Source: Oppiella nova
Taxonomy: Eukaryota > Arthropoda > Arachnida > Sarcoptiformes > Oppiidae
Direction of reading: 5' to 3'
Assembly: GCA_905397405.1 (NCBI GenBank)
Contig: CAJPVJ010000171.1
Location: 1-34,699, forward strand
Length of the DNA: 34,699 bases
A model generated the notes under the pieces. The model saw nothing but the letters and a program-made list of their open reading frames with translations. It searched no databases and was not told where the DNA came from. Positions 26,201 to 34,699 of this stretch are shown here, piece after piece. Positions within the stretch are counted from its first letter, which is position 1, and each line of letters begins with the position of its first letter. A program made the translations under genes and the position numbers.

Positions 26201-27220
26201 TTCGTACTAAATATATACATATCTTAACACATATTACCGATAACTTATGGCAATTATATACTGTACTAAACAAATCAAACTTATAATTCCGCACCACTTA
26301 TGCAATATTTACGGCAATAATTAGCATTTGAATTGTTGAAGACTTTTTACGAAACGTTTGATACAATTATAACTTAAGAGAGAGACACTCACCCGGAATA
26401 CCATAGTTTGCACACAAATGCAATGTATAGAGCGTTGTCTCCAATGGAATATTGGCGTCAATGATAACCATCGGTGCACTACAGATGTCATCATTGAATT
26501 GTGATACCTATTCATATATACAGACAAATAACTTTTAATACAATTAAAAATTTATATATATATTTATTAGACCAATATTCGTATTGAATATCTCTTTTTT
26601 AATTACAAGAATGTATTACATGTTGTTTAGTAATTAACTGATGAGCTCTCATGTCGCCGACTAAAAGCCCGCACTCGCCCTTCCCGTCCATTATAACACT
26701 GCACGAAGAGGTGGGTATTGTCTCCGATATGAGAACGCCTTTGGGATTCTGTGAGCACACAATCGCCGCTTTTATAGCTATTTTTGTTTGAATATTATTT
26801 TAATTTTCGTAATCAAACTGTACTTTCAATGGATTGTTGTTCAGTATTGAGTGCCCGTTGGAGTCGTTGCCGACGGCCGACAAAAACAGTGGTTTGAGTC
26901 CTAGTCTGGAGAGACCGTCAAATATATTGCGTCCGACGCCTCCCAATGAACTTCTAATGCTTCCCTTATATGTACTCCCATTTAGCTATTAATTAATAAT
27001 TAATGTTATTTTAAATTTAGATTAATATTTAAAATGTCGAACAAAAACAATAATTACTTTCACTAAACAAAAATCATTTTTATTATTGAGTTTTTATGAT
27101 TTCTTTCTTTTTTGTTTGATATATGAGTGAACTTTTTCTAATTCACGTCATTTTTGATATTAAAATCAATTTTATGTTTGATTACCTTATTATGGGAATA
27201 AGTAGAAATCGTAAAGTTTG
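17260..27220 (-). CDS. Pseudouridine kinase, PfkB family (extreme 5' end unresolved)
   Basis: Exons read 27220-27186, 26985-26824, 26748-26620, 26507-26393, then an 8,447-nt intron, then 17945-17599, 17541-17453 and 17392-17260. All junctions are GT-AG and in phase, for about 335 residues without the start. PfkB sugar kinases of this branch phosphorylate pseudouridine from RNA breakdown. The exons follow the E. coli PsuK order: ANFTISTYSHNKLN (PsuK has ANIDVAGYSHESLN), GGVGRNI, LSAVGNDSNGHS, MVIIDANIP, YGIP joined to VWYEPTDI, TLGKFG, and the nucleotide/catalytic motif NVSGAGDS, ending AAKLSLLSP. The split motif IP|VWYEPTD is rebuilt exactly by the long intron, which supports one gene rather than two fragments. 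The first coding exon, with the initiating Met and first beta strand, is not securely found. The usual partner, a pseudouridine-phosphate glycosidase domain, is not in this window. Confidence 0.85.
17946..18895. other. Intronic/upstream region of the first claudin-like exon
   Basis: Nothing coding is recognised in these 950 bp. The imperfect repeat pair near 18000-18055 and 18170-18230 (both contain CGTAAGAATGT and AGAATATGTGATAA) is a short direct duplication. The part nearest 18895 probably carries the promoter and 5' UTR of the first claudin-like first exon. Confidence 0.4.
18896..19193 (+). CDS. Claudin-like first exon (1a): TM1 and first extracellular loop
   Basis: The ATG at 18896 opens MTDFMRKFVLK and runs 298 nt to a C|GTATGT donor in phase 1. 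It encodes a short cytoplasmic N-terminus, one membrane segment (AAIFTFLTAIFTIIAF) and the first extracellular loop with the claudin-superfamily hallmark: TPNWL, then GLWEACF, then GCKW. It aligns along its length with the exon at 20051-20324 (TPNWL, KLGLWETCF, GCRW, matching intron phase and position). No second, third or fourth membrane segment follows in the 850 nt before the next first exon. Joining it to the exons at 20522 and 20753 keeps frame, giving a Pro codon at the junction. It is therefore best read as an alternative first exon of the next gene; a truncated duplicate is the alternative. Confidence 0.7.
19194..20050. other. Interval between the two claudin-like first exons
   Basis: I searched this interval for a private second exon for the 18896 exon (a membrane segment like FFIATQ) and found none. 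It is AT-rich, with a short TA run near 19610-19620, and probably carries the promoter of the 20051 first exon. Confidence 0.45.
20051..20988 (+). CDS. Claudin-like four-span membrane protein 1
   Basis: There are three exons, 20051-20324, 20522-20671 and 20753-20988, all GT-AG and in phase, for 219 residues. The start is MSERIRMSD (an in-frame GTG just before it is ignored). Membrane spans are visible at VVALVVTAICSISTFIAF, in FFIATQVLYTIGFIFLL through the next exon (KVLSITMFLAG then LFTTIAVIIF), and at SYGLAVVGVFFEWMSAILFW. The first loop has the W-GLW-C-C pattern of the claudin/PMP22/EMP superfamily: PNWL, GLWETCF, GCRW. Members form or regulate septate junctions or associate with channels; the exact role here is unknown. 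The tail is short and basic, then ends EPTNIKA. A poly(A) signal is at 21337-21342. The gene lies on the opposite strand inside the kinase intron. An alternative first exon lies at 18896-19193. Confidence 0.88.
20989..22092. other. 3' flanks between claudin-like gene 1 and the C/EBP-like gene
   Basis: This is about 1.1 kb, extremely AT-rich, between two convergent stops. It holds the claudin-like 3' UTR (AATAAA at 21337-21342). I see no exon. Confidence 0.5.
22093..22626 (-). CDS. C/EBP-like bZIP transcription factor
   Basis: A single exon of 177 residues starts at the ATG of MQQQIRFS (context ACCAAATG). The N-terminal half is low-complexity, rich in Asn, Ser, Gln and Tyr (FSQYEPSNYDFYGCGD), as in an activation region. 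The basic region EDYKQKREKNNIAVRKSREKAKKR carries the C/EBP DNA-contact pattern NNIAVRKSR, close to C/EBP alpha/beta and fly slbo and unlike C/EBP gamma (NNLAVKKSR). A short leucine zipper follows with heptad positions L, L, M, L (NELMGENEQLKNRVEVM, then GGL). C/EBP genes are commonly intronless, which fits. The protein is shorter than typical C/EBPs, and more N-terminal sequence could lie in an unseen upstream exon. The gene sits inside the kinase intron on the same strand as its host. Confidence 0.87.
   Translation of the reverse strand: MQQQIRFSTNFSQYEPSNYDFYGCGDKPIDFGFNYMKKYSNDNSANNGTNCGAVNIPHQSMDTSFSDEPSTSQSSQDKVIHSKGDTKDGPKCTEDYKQKREKNNIAVRKSREKAKKRLKLNEMRINELMGENEQLKNRVEVMARIVGGLRLLLTTFGYSDSRIDSEVSKTLSQHHKN
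22627..24492. other. Intergenic (intronic) region, C/EBP-like 5' flank and claudin-like 2 promoter
   Basis: This is 1.87 kb of mostly AT-rich DNA between two divergent genes. Small features are a triplicated GAATGCATT-type word at about 24003-24028 and a GC-richer patch at about 24360-24410 just upstream of the claudin-like gene, which may be promoter. I see no exon. Confidence 0.4.
24493..25651 (+). CDS. Claudin-like four-span membrane protein 2
   Basis: There are five exons, 24493-24682, 24772-24802 (only 31 nt), 24884-24975, 25194-25343 and 25425-25651, all GT-AG and in phase, for 229 residues. The N-terminus MSTISGGSS is cytoplasmic; spans are visible at YTLIVASYVALLALITLIIS, in the exon-4 segment (MLCIALIFSTLTLVTISITI), around the exon 4/5 junction (VIGSAFLMEV then TVPLFLGWLVFS), and at AFYVAILSTVLHMIASILLL. 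The W-GLW-C-C pattern is SPYWL, GLWDFC, GCHW. The 150-nt fourth exon has the same length and phases as the second exon of claudin-like gene 1, and the preceding and following introns fall at matching positions, so the genes are paralogues; this one has two extra introns in the first-loop coding part. It lies opposite to the host kinase gene, inside its long intron. Confidence 0.88.
25652..26392. other. Claudin-like 2 3' flank within the kinase intron
   Basis: This is AT-rich. A plus-strand AATAAA near 25789-25794 is a likely poly(A) signal for the claudin-like gene. No exon is seen before the kinase donor at 26392. Confidence 0.45.
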
Positions 27221-27780
27221 CTCGGTAATGAAAATTGAGATTATGTTCAAATAAAAGTGAGTTTTATGAAAACATATTTATCTATAATTAACATATTTGT
27301 CAATAAGTTGTTGGAAACATATCTCATGAATAATCTGTGGGTTAATGTGTTCTCTATTTATAAACTCTTGAATCAATTTCTTGTGTAGTAATCAATAGAA
27401 TGCATGAATGAATGGTAAGGATATTAGATATAATGTTAGGCAACGACAGTCCCAATGAATACAATGTATGGCATAATGTATTTTATTTGCATTTATGATG
27501 GATTGAGAAAATGTATCAAAAAATATGTATAAAAACTCATCACAAATCTCAACATTTCTGAGAAATGATGAAAAAATACAAATTGAGTGAAAAGACATAT
27601 TTTATTCAGAGATAGTTTTAAATTTCCGATTTCTTGGACTATAATATCGATTCGAAGTGTTATTTATTTTATTGAATAAAATGCCTAAAAATTCTTTTGT
27701 CGAATTGAATCCATAAGTATTGCTGTATTGCTTGGTATTTGAAGTAATGTTGCGTCGGATCTGATGCCAAGAATAAGAGA

Positions 27781-27810
27781 GAGAATGGGAGAGAATGGGA
27801 GAGAATGGGA
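27781..27810. repeat. Short tandem repeat, 10-bp unit x3
   Basis: Three perfect copies of GAGAATGGGA lie head to tail, with partial GAGA flanks. This is a minisatellite-like patch in AT-rich DNA. No function is implied. Confidence 0.9.
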
Positions 27811-29741
27811 GCAATGGATGCGCAGGTCTTGTGAACATCGATAGCATACTCTCGGGCGACAGAATCGGAGTGAACGCAATAGACCCACAAATACTATACA
27901 AGTATTGAACAATACTTTTATGATTCAAATGTTTAATGCATTTGATATGTGTTTGGCTTAAAACCTGAACTCAAACGCGAACCCAACTCTCCTTTTCTTA
28001 TGTGTGGAGAAGACTGACGACTGTTTGACGAGAGAATGAATTTAATAGTGAATTGTCGGCAAATAATACACAGAACTCGCTGTTTGTTTGTTAGGTTTTA
28101 ATTCATTTGCATCGCTCTTATGTATATTGTGTTGACTATACTTTTATTTTCGTCATTTCATGCAATTATCGCCAATAATTTTCTGCACATATTGTATGAG
28201 TAAGTAATTGAAAATGTTTTTTAATAGAAATTCTCTAATCCCCTACTAATCCATGTCATATATACAGAAACATGTATTGTACATGTTATGCAAAAAGTCT
28301 GCTCATAAATAACTCGAGAATTCAAAAATAAATATATTCTGTAAGCGAGTGAATAGAATTAAATGAATATTTTTAAAATCTTGCCTTAAATTTAACAATA
28401 GTTTTTGTAAAAGCAATTTCAGTGAAAGTAATTATACAGAGTTTTGAGAAAAATGTTTTTTTTGTTTAATCAATAGTGAGGCTAATTAGTGAGTGAACCC
28501 ACTTTTTTGTTATTTGCTGCAAATCGGAGTAAAACTTTTGTCATTGAGTCTGATTAAAGCAATTATGAAAACTGTTTTGTATATATGAAAAGTACTTGAA
28601 AATTACATATTCTGCTAAAGATTTTGCAAATTAGAGTCACTTATTCTTTATGTGATATTTCTCTACATTTCTTTAGAAATCGTTAAAAAAGAAACTTTTG
28701 TTTAGGACTTCCATATATTTAGTATTTGAGTCCCAGTTGTAAGCATTCATTTCATATTTAATGATTTGAATTTGCTTTAAATGACAGAATACAGAATACA
28801 ATTGTGTGTAAATGATTAATAGTAGGATTCTTTGCGAATTTAATGCCTTTTCTCTCATAACTAAAATATATTACATTTTAATGCCAGACCTTATACTATA
28901 AACAGAAGGTCCTTTCAAATATTAGATTCAGACAAATGTGTATTTTTCATAATAGAAAGCAATTCTAATGCCATTTGAAGTAAACCACTGAAACCTGCAA
29001 TCAATTTCAATACAATTCCTTATTATAACATCACTTCTCACATTAAATGACATCAATATATCGTCAGACAAACTGACGATTATTACAAACAAACTTCACA
29101 TTTAAATATTGAATGAATGCACTAAACAAAGAATGCGAACACGTTTTACTTCACAACTAATTAATTATTTATCATTTTTAATATTACTGTTTATTATCAA
29201 GCATTGTATTATTAATATATATTCAAGCTTTTTATTTAGACTTGATTTAAACAAAATATTGCTTTTATAGTTAATAAATGACTTAAATATTGTATATAAT
29301 ATTAATATATACAATGCATTAAAGGGATTATATTATTGCAAGTTTTGATTCCTCATTTACATATAATTGTTATTTATTAGTTTATTGTATATCAAAAGGT
29401 TATTTTGCATAGTTTAACCAAATTAATCTAAATTAGAAACTATTCCCATTAATATATTCATATAATAAATGATATTATAATACACATATCAATTGTCATA
29501 ATTATATTATCGTTATTCCGATACTATTTTTAATAAAATTGATTAGTTATTTAATATTTCATTATTTCATAATATTTTATCAGAAATCGATACATAAGAA
29601 CCAAAACAAAAATGCATTTAAAAGAGAATGAAATGAGAAATCGGATAATAAATGAGTGATAAAAATAAAATATAGAAAAACATGTATTTTAAAATATTCT
29701 GTGCATTACTGACAGAATGAGCTAAAGGGCTATAGAATTTG

Positions 29742-29997
29742 AATTTTAGACTATAAATGAATTGTTAAACAATAGTTCACAACATGAGATCATACATGGC
29801 TTCATATGAATGAAATAATTAAATAAATTGGGAACTACTGTATTATATATGATTATGAGATGGGAACTAAATTTTAGACTATAAATGAATTGTTAAACAA
29901 TAGTTCACAACATGAGATCATACATGGCTTCATATTAATGAAATAATTAAATAAATTGGGAACTACTGTATTATATATGATTATGAGATGGGAACTA
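29742..29997. repeat. 128-bp tandem duplication
   Basis: Two adjacent units, 29742-29869 and 29870-29997, are identical except for one base (CATATGAATG in the first, CATATTAATG in the second). They have no terminal inverted repeats and no coding potential. The near identity points to a very recent duplication or an assembly artefact. Confidence 0.95.
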
Positions 29998-30391
29998 ATA
30001 TGTGATTGTAATGTCAATCAATAGATACTGAACTGGAAGAGAGCGACAATTAAGCAAAAAGAGGCTCAACTGCCAAATGACTGCCGCCTCCATTGAAGTG
30101 CTTCCGCGATCCAAACTTAAAACTATTGGAAATACGGAATAATAATAATTTGTTTTTCATCTCCTCTTTGCTGCTCATCTTTCCTCTTCTCTTCTGTATT
30201 GGTGTCGAGAGTATAGCGAAGGAAATGGCAATCGAAATGAGTTATAATAAATTACATCAAATCTTATGAAAAGCATAGAAAAGTCTCATTTATTTATAGC
30301 ATTTGTCTCGAAGGCACTGACTTTTGTATATTGTTGGCGATAGGCATTAATTGCTGTAAATCCTGACATACATTAGGGCGTAATCTCTCCA

Positions 30392-31077
30392 ATGTTTCTA
30401 AAGACAATGAATAGGGCGATGAGATATTACAGATTCTGGATCTACTCGTGTAATATCGCACTATTGGTCGCGACTCTTATATATCTGATTGCCTTCATAT
30501 GTGTGCTAAACGACGACAAAATGATGTTATTTCCCTCAATCAAGTTATATGAGCCAACCTTTCTCTACAGCTATTGTGCTATTATTCTTCAGGGAGGAGT
30601 ACTACAGGTAATCATCATTTTTATCCACTTTTATTTAAATGTTGTAATGTTATGATGTTGTGTCACATTTACATGTTTCCTATTGTTTTATATCATTACT
30701 TGCATACGTATACATACAGTACTAACGTTATGTAATGCATCAGTATTTTGTTATATAAATATGTATAATATATGATATGTTGTTCTTCCAAACCATTATT
30801 CACAGCATTATGAATGAGATTGAAGAATGTCTTCAAATATATATTTGCAGTGCATTTCAAATAAATAATATAAAACTAGCAAATAATGCAATATTCTTCA
30901 CAAAAGTCAAATCAATACATAACTTAAGAGAATAAAATTCTAGCACTTTTGACATTAAAAGTAATTTTTCCACTCGTAACTCACTTTTTGTATATTTATT
31001 CTTCTGTTCAGTCTTATTATTATCGACTGACTGATTGTCTGAGAGCTGTGTGTGTGTGTGTGAGAGAGAGAGAGAGG

Positions 31078-31121
<44 letters not shown>

Positions 31122-34071
31122 ACAGATATTTCTGAAGCAAATGTTTTAGTATAACACAAATTTACTTGTAATAATTTAATGAACTTAATTACATATCAAT
31201 TATCGTTAATTACCAGAAGAGTTTAATCAGAAACTTTGCCAGAAATAAATAATTAAAGTGTTTATTCACTTTAAAATCAATTCTTATGATGTGATTGTGT
31301 ACTGTATGTATTGATAAATATACGAATTTTGATTATTTGCTTTAAATTCTGCAAAATTACATTTCATTCAGTGACTACAAACTATTTCAAGAATTAGTAT
31401 ATTTTAAAATAAAAATGTGTTACTACTGTAGAGTACAGGCCCCGGGAATAAGTGTAAGACGAGGCATTTAAAGCGAATTTTTAGGTTTTTATTACATATA
31501 AAATTACTTTTTAGAAAGCATTCAATAAAAATGTCATCGCTATGTAACTGTCAAAAGCCGCAATTCTAATTAAAATCTCATTTTTAAATAGATTATGAAA
31601 TTATGATTTATTATGCGATCCGACGATAAGAGCACATAATTTCCTGAATTTTAATAATGTATTCGTGAGAAACCTTTTCTATTTTGACTCAAAAATATAA
31701 TAATTTCCGCCGAGTGTTGAAGAATTTTGCAGATAAAAGTTTTCATGAATAATGAAAAAAAGAAAAATCACAGAATTGAACATATTTTATATACAGAGTG
31801 TGCTCTCAATTACTAAATTTAAATTTAATTAAATGTATTGTGCATTCTGTTGGCATATAAGCGCTAAAATGATTACAAAATGAATGCTACCATTAAACTG
31901 GTATATGTAATAATATTAATGTGTGTTTTTGTAAACATTTCTATTTGATATGATAGGCCATCGGGTGCTTCGGAGCGATAAGGCTTAACGAGAATTTACT
32001 GAATTTATACTTATTTCTAATGATTGCACTTTTATTCGGCGACGGAATCATCGGAATTGTATGGATTCTGCGCTTCAATACAATTGTTGCCAAATTGAGG
32101 GGAGATTTAAAGCTTAGATTATTAAACGATTACGGGATGGACATTGAATTTCAAGTAAGCATATCATCAAATCGCTTGTAATTTCTTAATCGCCAATCTT
32201 TTCAGTCATTAAACATTAAGAATATGTATGCAAAACAAGTTTCGGATTCAATTAAGAATGCATTTCTCGAGAACAGAATTTGAAGTGTTTTTGTGGAGTA
32301 AATACTTGAGTGGATATTCAAATGTAGAGATTTTAGTATAAGTTTTCACTGAATCTGATATCACTTCAAAATCATATGTTATCTTCAATCCAGAATAGAC
32401 TTGAAGTTTAATTCAAAGACTTATTATTTCATAAGAATGAATGGATAGGACTTTCAAAATATTGAATATTAATTATAGTTTTCATCAAAGGCTTTAATTA
32501 ATTAAACTAAAAACATCATTTGAATCGTTATACTTATGACAAAAATATGTCATAAATTAAAAGTTATAATTAGTGAACGAAAATATTTATTTGAATACAA
32601 GTTAATTATAAATATCGATATACTGTATAGTGTGCCAGAGTAAAACTTCGAGTAACGCAAACTTTGAGGTCTAATTAAACAGGACTAGGATTTTGTTTAA
32701 ACTCAATAATTAGTTGCAGTTTATTCTCAAGTGTTTTGAAAATTTATGAGGGATTTGTGCGAAGCAATCAAATCAAAAGCATTGGAAAATCGATTTTTGC
32801 CATTTTAACTCAAATATAATCGTTTGAAAGTGGCATGAATTTGAGATTAATTTTTGGTTTTTATTAAATATTTTTAAAACATAGTTTGATTGACGCTATT
32901 TCCCAAACATAAAATTTATTTCAAAACAACTGTACGGTTTTATGCAGTGTTTTATATCTCAATAGCAAAGCACAGAATTGCAGAATATTGTGCAGCACTT
33001 ATAACGCTTCTACTTATTAAAAACGAAAATTAAAGTTAAATTGTGAATAAATTTTTGTTTGAGTCTATTATTCATCTACTCTTTTCATAAAATTTAGTTC
33101 AAAATATTCAGAAATATGTTTAGCCTTTTAGTGAGAATAAAATTCAAGAATTATAAAGTAGTTTTAATAGCATGCCTTTCATGAGATAAGTCGAAAATGT
33201 AATATACAGTTATATGAATAAAGACAGAATGTTGTGTATAAGTAATATTATGAAGTCATAAAAGTATTTTTAAGATAAAAATTAAAAATTTATAGGATAT
33301 ATGATAAAAGAGGATAGATTTTAATGAATTTTAAAAGGGTTTTGTAATTAAAATGAAAATACTATATTCGGTATAAATTAAACATTTTAGGAGACCTGGA
33401 ATAGCATACAAAGTGAGTACCAGTGTTGTGGTATCGACGGGCCGTTTGACTACAACATGACGGCACTGATTGAACAGAACTACGAAACAGTAGATCCGCA
33501 ACAACTGTTCCCAAAGAGCTGTTGTCGTGAGAATCTACCGGTTCTTCCAAACGAACAAATCCTAATGAGAGACAAATGTGTGACCAGTTATGACCCGGAC
33601 TTAGTATATATATACGGCTGTTATGATCACATTCACCATTGGCTGCAACACTCGGCAGACCTGCTGTCAATACTAGGCTTCTGTGTGATAACGTTCATAA
33701 AAGTGTGTTTTCTGGCGATTCTGAGGTATGAGATCAAAGAGATGATCCAAAAAATCAAAGTTCTCAACGACATGACTGAGGCGGCGGCCACAGTGCCGGT
33801 GCACGACTTGGAGGCGTATTTGCCGCGGCCTTCCGTCGTACAGATGGACGCCTCGCAGTCACTGTTGGCCAACGCGTGCACTCAAAGTACGTACAGGACT
33901 GACAAGCCTTACCACAGCCATCACCATCACAGCCACCTATTCTCGAGCGCGTGCGGCAGTTGTGTGAGCGATAAGCCCAGAGGGAACAGCATCACAGCCA
34001 CCACCGGCAATGTCAGTGATCTGTCTCAGTGTCAGAGTCAGAGTCAGTCCAAAAAGCAAAGTCTTGTTTAG
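30392..34071 (+). CDS. Tetraspanin with long cytoplasmic C-terminal tail
   Basis: There are three exons, 30392-30607, 31957-32154 and 33391-34071, GT-AG and all phase 0, for 364 residues. Four spans are visible: TM1 (SCNIALLVATLIYLIAFICV), TM2 (YCAIILQGGVLQ running across the intron into AIGCFGA), TM3 (NLYLFLMIALLFGDGIIGIV) and TM4 (SILGFCVITFIKVCFLAIL). The large loop carries the family motif CCG (QCCGIDG), then KSCC, one Cys (DKC) and a GC (YGCYD), six cysteines in all. Tetraspanins organise membrane microdomains. The tail after TM4 is about 120 residues, far longer than the usual 5-20. It has a basic/amphipathic start (RYEIKEMIQKIKVL), a His run (HSHHHHSH) and a Ser/Gln-rich end (SQCQSQSQSKKQ). 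Introns of 1.35 and 1.24 kb contrast with the short introns elsewhere. A poly(A) signal is at 34279-34284. No orthologue was assigned. Confidence 0.92.
30608..31956 (+). other. Tetraspanin intron 1
   Basis: This is a 1,349-nt AT-rich phase-0 intron. It contains the GT/GA microsatellite at about 31047-31118 and no recognised exon or gene. Confidence 0.85.
31047..31118. repeat. Compound (GT)n-(GA)n microsatellite
   Basis: A run of GT dinucleotides (about 31047-31061) changes into a longer, mostly pure GA tract interrupted by GGGAGGGA. It is purine-rich on the plus strand over about 57 nt. It lies inside tetraspanin intron 1. Confidence 0.97.
32155..33390 (+). other. Tetraspanin intron 2
   Basis: This is a 1,236-nt AT-rich phase-0 intron with donor CAA|GTAAGC and acceptor CATTTTAG|GAG. 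Nothing else is recognised in it. Confidence 0.85.
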
Positions 34072-34699
34072 GATATGTTTTCACTCATGTCTACAACTCA
34101 TGTATTATATATTCTGTATAATAATTCATAAGAATGTTAACGAAAAGTCAAAATGTTTTATATAGAGAATTATTGCTAATTAGAGATTAGTATATATTTT
34201 AACTTTTAAAATGAGCTTGTACTGCAATCATTTTTGGCAGATTGCAGTCTATTTTGATTTTACATATACTGTATTATAAATAAATATTTATTATCAATAC
34301 TTTAATAGTATTATATTAATGGCAACTATTTTTAGTGCTAATACTTTATAATATAATTACAATAATTATATATTTTGTTTTCAATTTTCTTAACAAAAAT
34401 TGATTGAATCTAATAAAACTTCGAAACAAAAATTTACATACTATTAAAACATTATCAGTAATTATGATACAATAACTGCAAAAACAATTTTAATGGCAAA
34501 TGGTTTTAATGATTGAATGATTTCTCTAATGTTTTAATTGAATTAAACTCAAATAGATTAGTAAAAATGGATTTCAAATACTCATAAAAGTGTTCCTTAA
34601 ATATAAGTCAAACAATAGATTCACAAAGAATTCAAACACTTTTATATAACTTTCCACTTATTCTTCAATACATAAGTTAGATATAAATCAAAAAGTTTT
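34072..34699. other. Tetraspanin 3' flank
   Basis: This is AT-rich, with AATAAA at 34279-34284 as a likely poly(A) signal. No further gene starts before the window ends. Confidence 0.5.

Larger units (their letters stand above)
17946..26392 (-). other. 8.4-kb intron of the pseudouridine kinase gene, hosting nested genes
   Basis: The donor is CCGG|GTGAGT (exon end 26393) and the acceptor is CAAAG|TATGG (exon start 17945). The phase-1 junction restores a Val codon in the conserved IPVWYEPTD motif. All other introns of this gene found here are about 60-200 nt. Inside lie the claudin-like gene and its alternative first exon (18896-20988, opposite strand), the C/EBP-like gene (22626-22093, same strand) and a second claudin-like gene (24493-25651, opposite strand). 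Confidence 0.75.
27221..30391. other. Long AT-rich intergenic region
   Basis: This is 3.2 kb between the kinase 5' exons (minus) and the tetraspanin (plus). The first exon of the kinase should lie here; one weak candidate is at 27474-27448. It contains three copies of a 10-bp unit at 27781-27810, a 128-bp tandem duplication at 29742-29997 and a GC-richer patch at 30045-30125 that may belong to the tetraspanin promoter or 5' UTR. Confidence 0.4.

Noticed and set aside
27602-27928. A 108-codon minus-strand frame near the kinase 5' region
   Set aside because: It is built around a 10-bp tandem repeat and shows no kinase first-strand motif or in-phase donor.
30045-30125. A GC-richer patch with small open frames on both strands upstream of the tetraspanin
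   Set aside because: No frame shows a domain or suitable splice sites; more likely promoter or 5' UTR.

Overview
This is eukaryotic nuclear DNA. It is strongly AT-rich, has no bacterial gene organisation, and its genes are cut by GT-AG introns, most of them 50-120 nt with a few of 0.6-1.4 kb and one of 8.4 kb. The encoded proteins are animal proteins: a secreted EGF/laminin-G protein, claudin-like four-span proteins, a tetraspanin, CAND1, a C/EBP-type bZIP and an SLC35F3/F4-like transporter. The compact AT-rich layout would suit an arthropod, perhaps an acariform mite, but that placement is inference. I rebuilt exon chains by hand from reading frame, splice phase and family motifs; no transcript data were used.

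Left third (1-8.1 kb): the last 21 codons of an SLC35F3-like gene lie at the left edge (+). Next comes a ten-exon minus-strand gene (4395-967) for a 917-residue secreted protein built like Eyes shut (EYS): nine EGF repeats, a Ser/Thr-rich spacer and two laminin-G domains. A complete seven-exon SLC35F3/F4-like transporter (5815-8040, +) follows, so two diverged transporter paralogues flank the EYS-like gene.

Middle (10.0-16.7 kb): hydroxymethylbilane synthase (HMBS, +, two exons) and a complete 13-exon CAND1 (minus) face each other tail to tail, with 236 bp between their stops.

Right-centre (17.2-27.3 kb): a PfkB-family pseudouridine kinase (minus) is spread over about 10 kb. Its N-terminal half is at 27.2-26.4 kb and its C-terminal half at 17.9-17.26 kb. 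The two halves join in phase across an 8,447-nt intron. That intron contains a claudin-like gene with what look like two alternative first exons, a single-exon C/EBP-like bZIP gene, and a second claudin-like gene. This nested arrangement is the most interesting feature of the window.

Right end (27.3-34.7 kb): 3 kb of AT-rich DNA with a 128-bp tandem duplication, then a three-exon tetraspanin (30392-34071, +) with long introns and an unusually long cytoplasmic tail. I saw no rRNA, tRNA, CRISPR, retroelement or DNA transposon that I could support.
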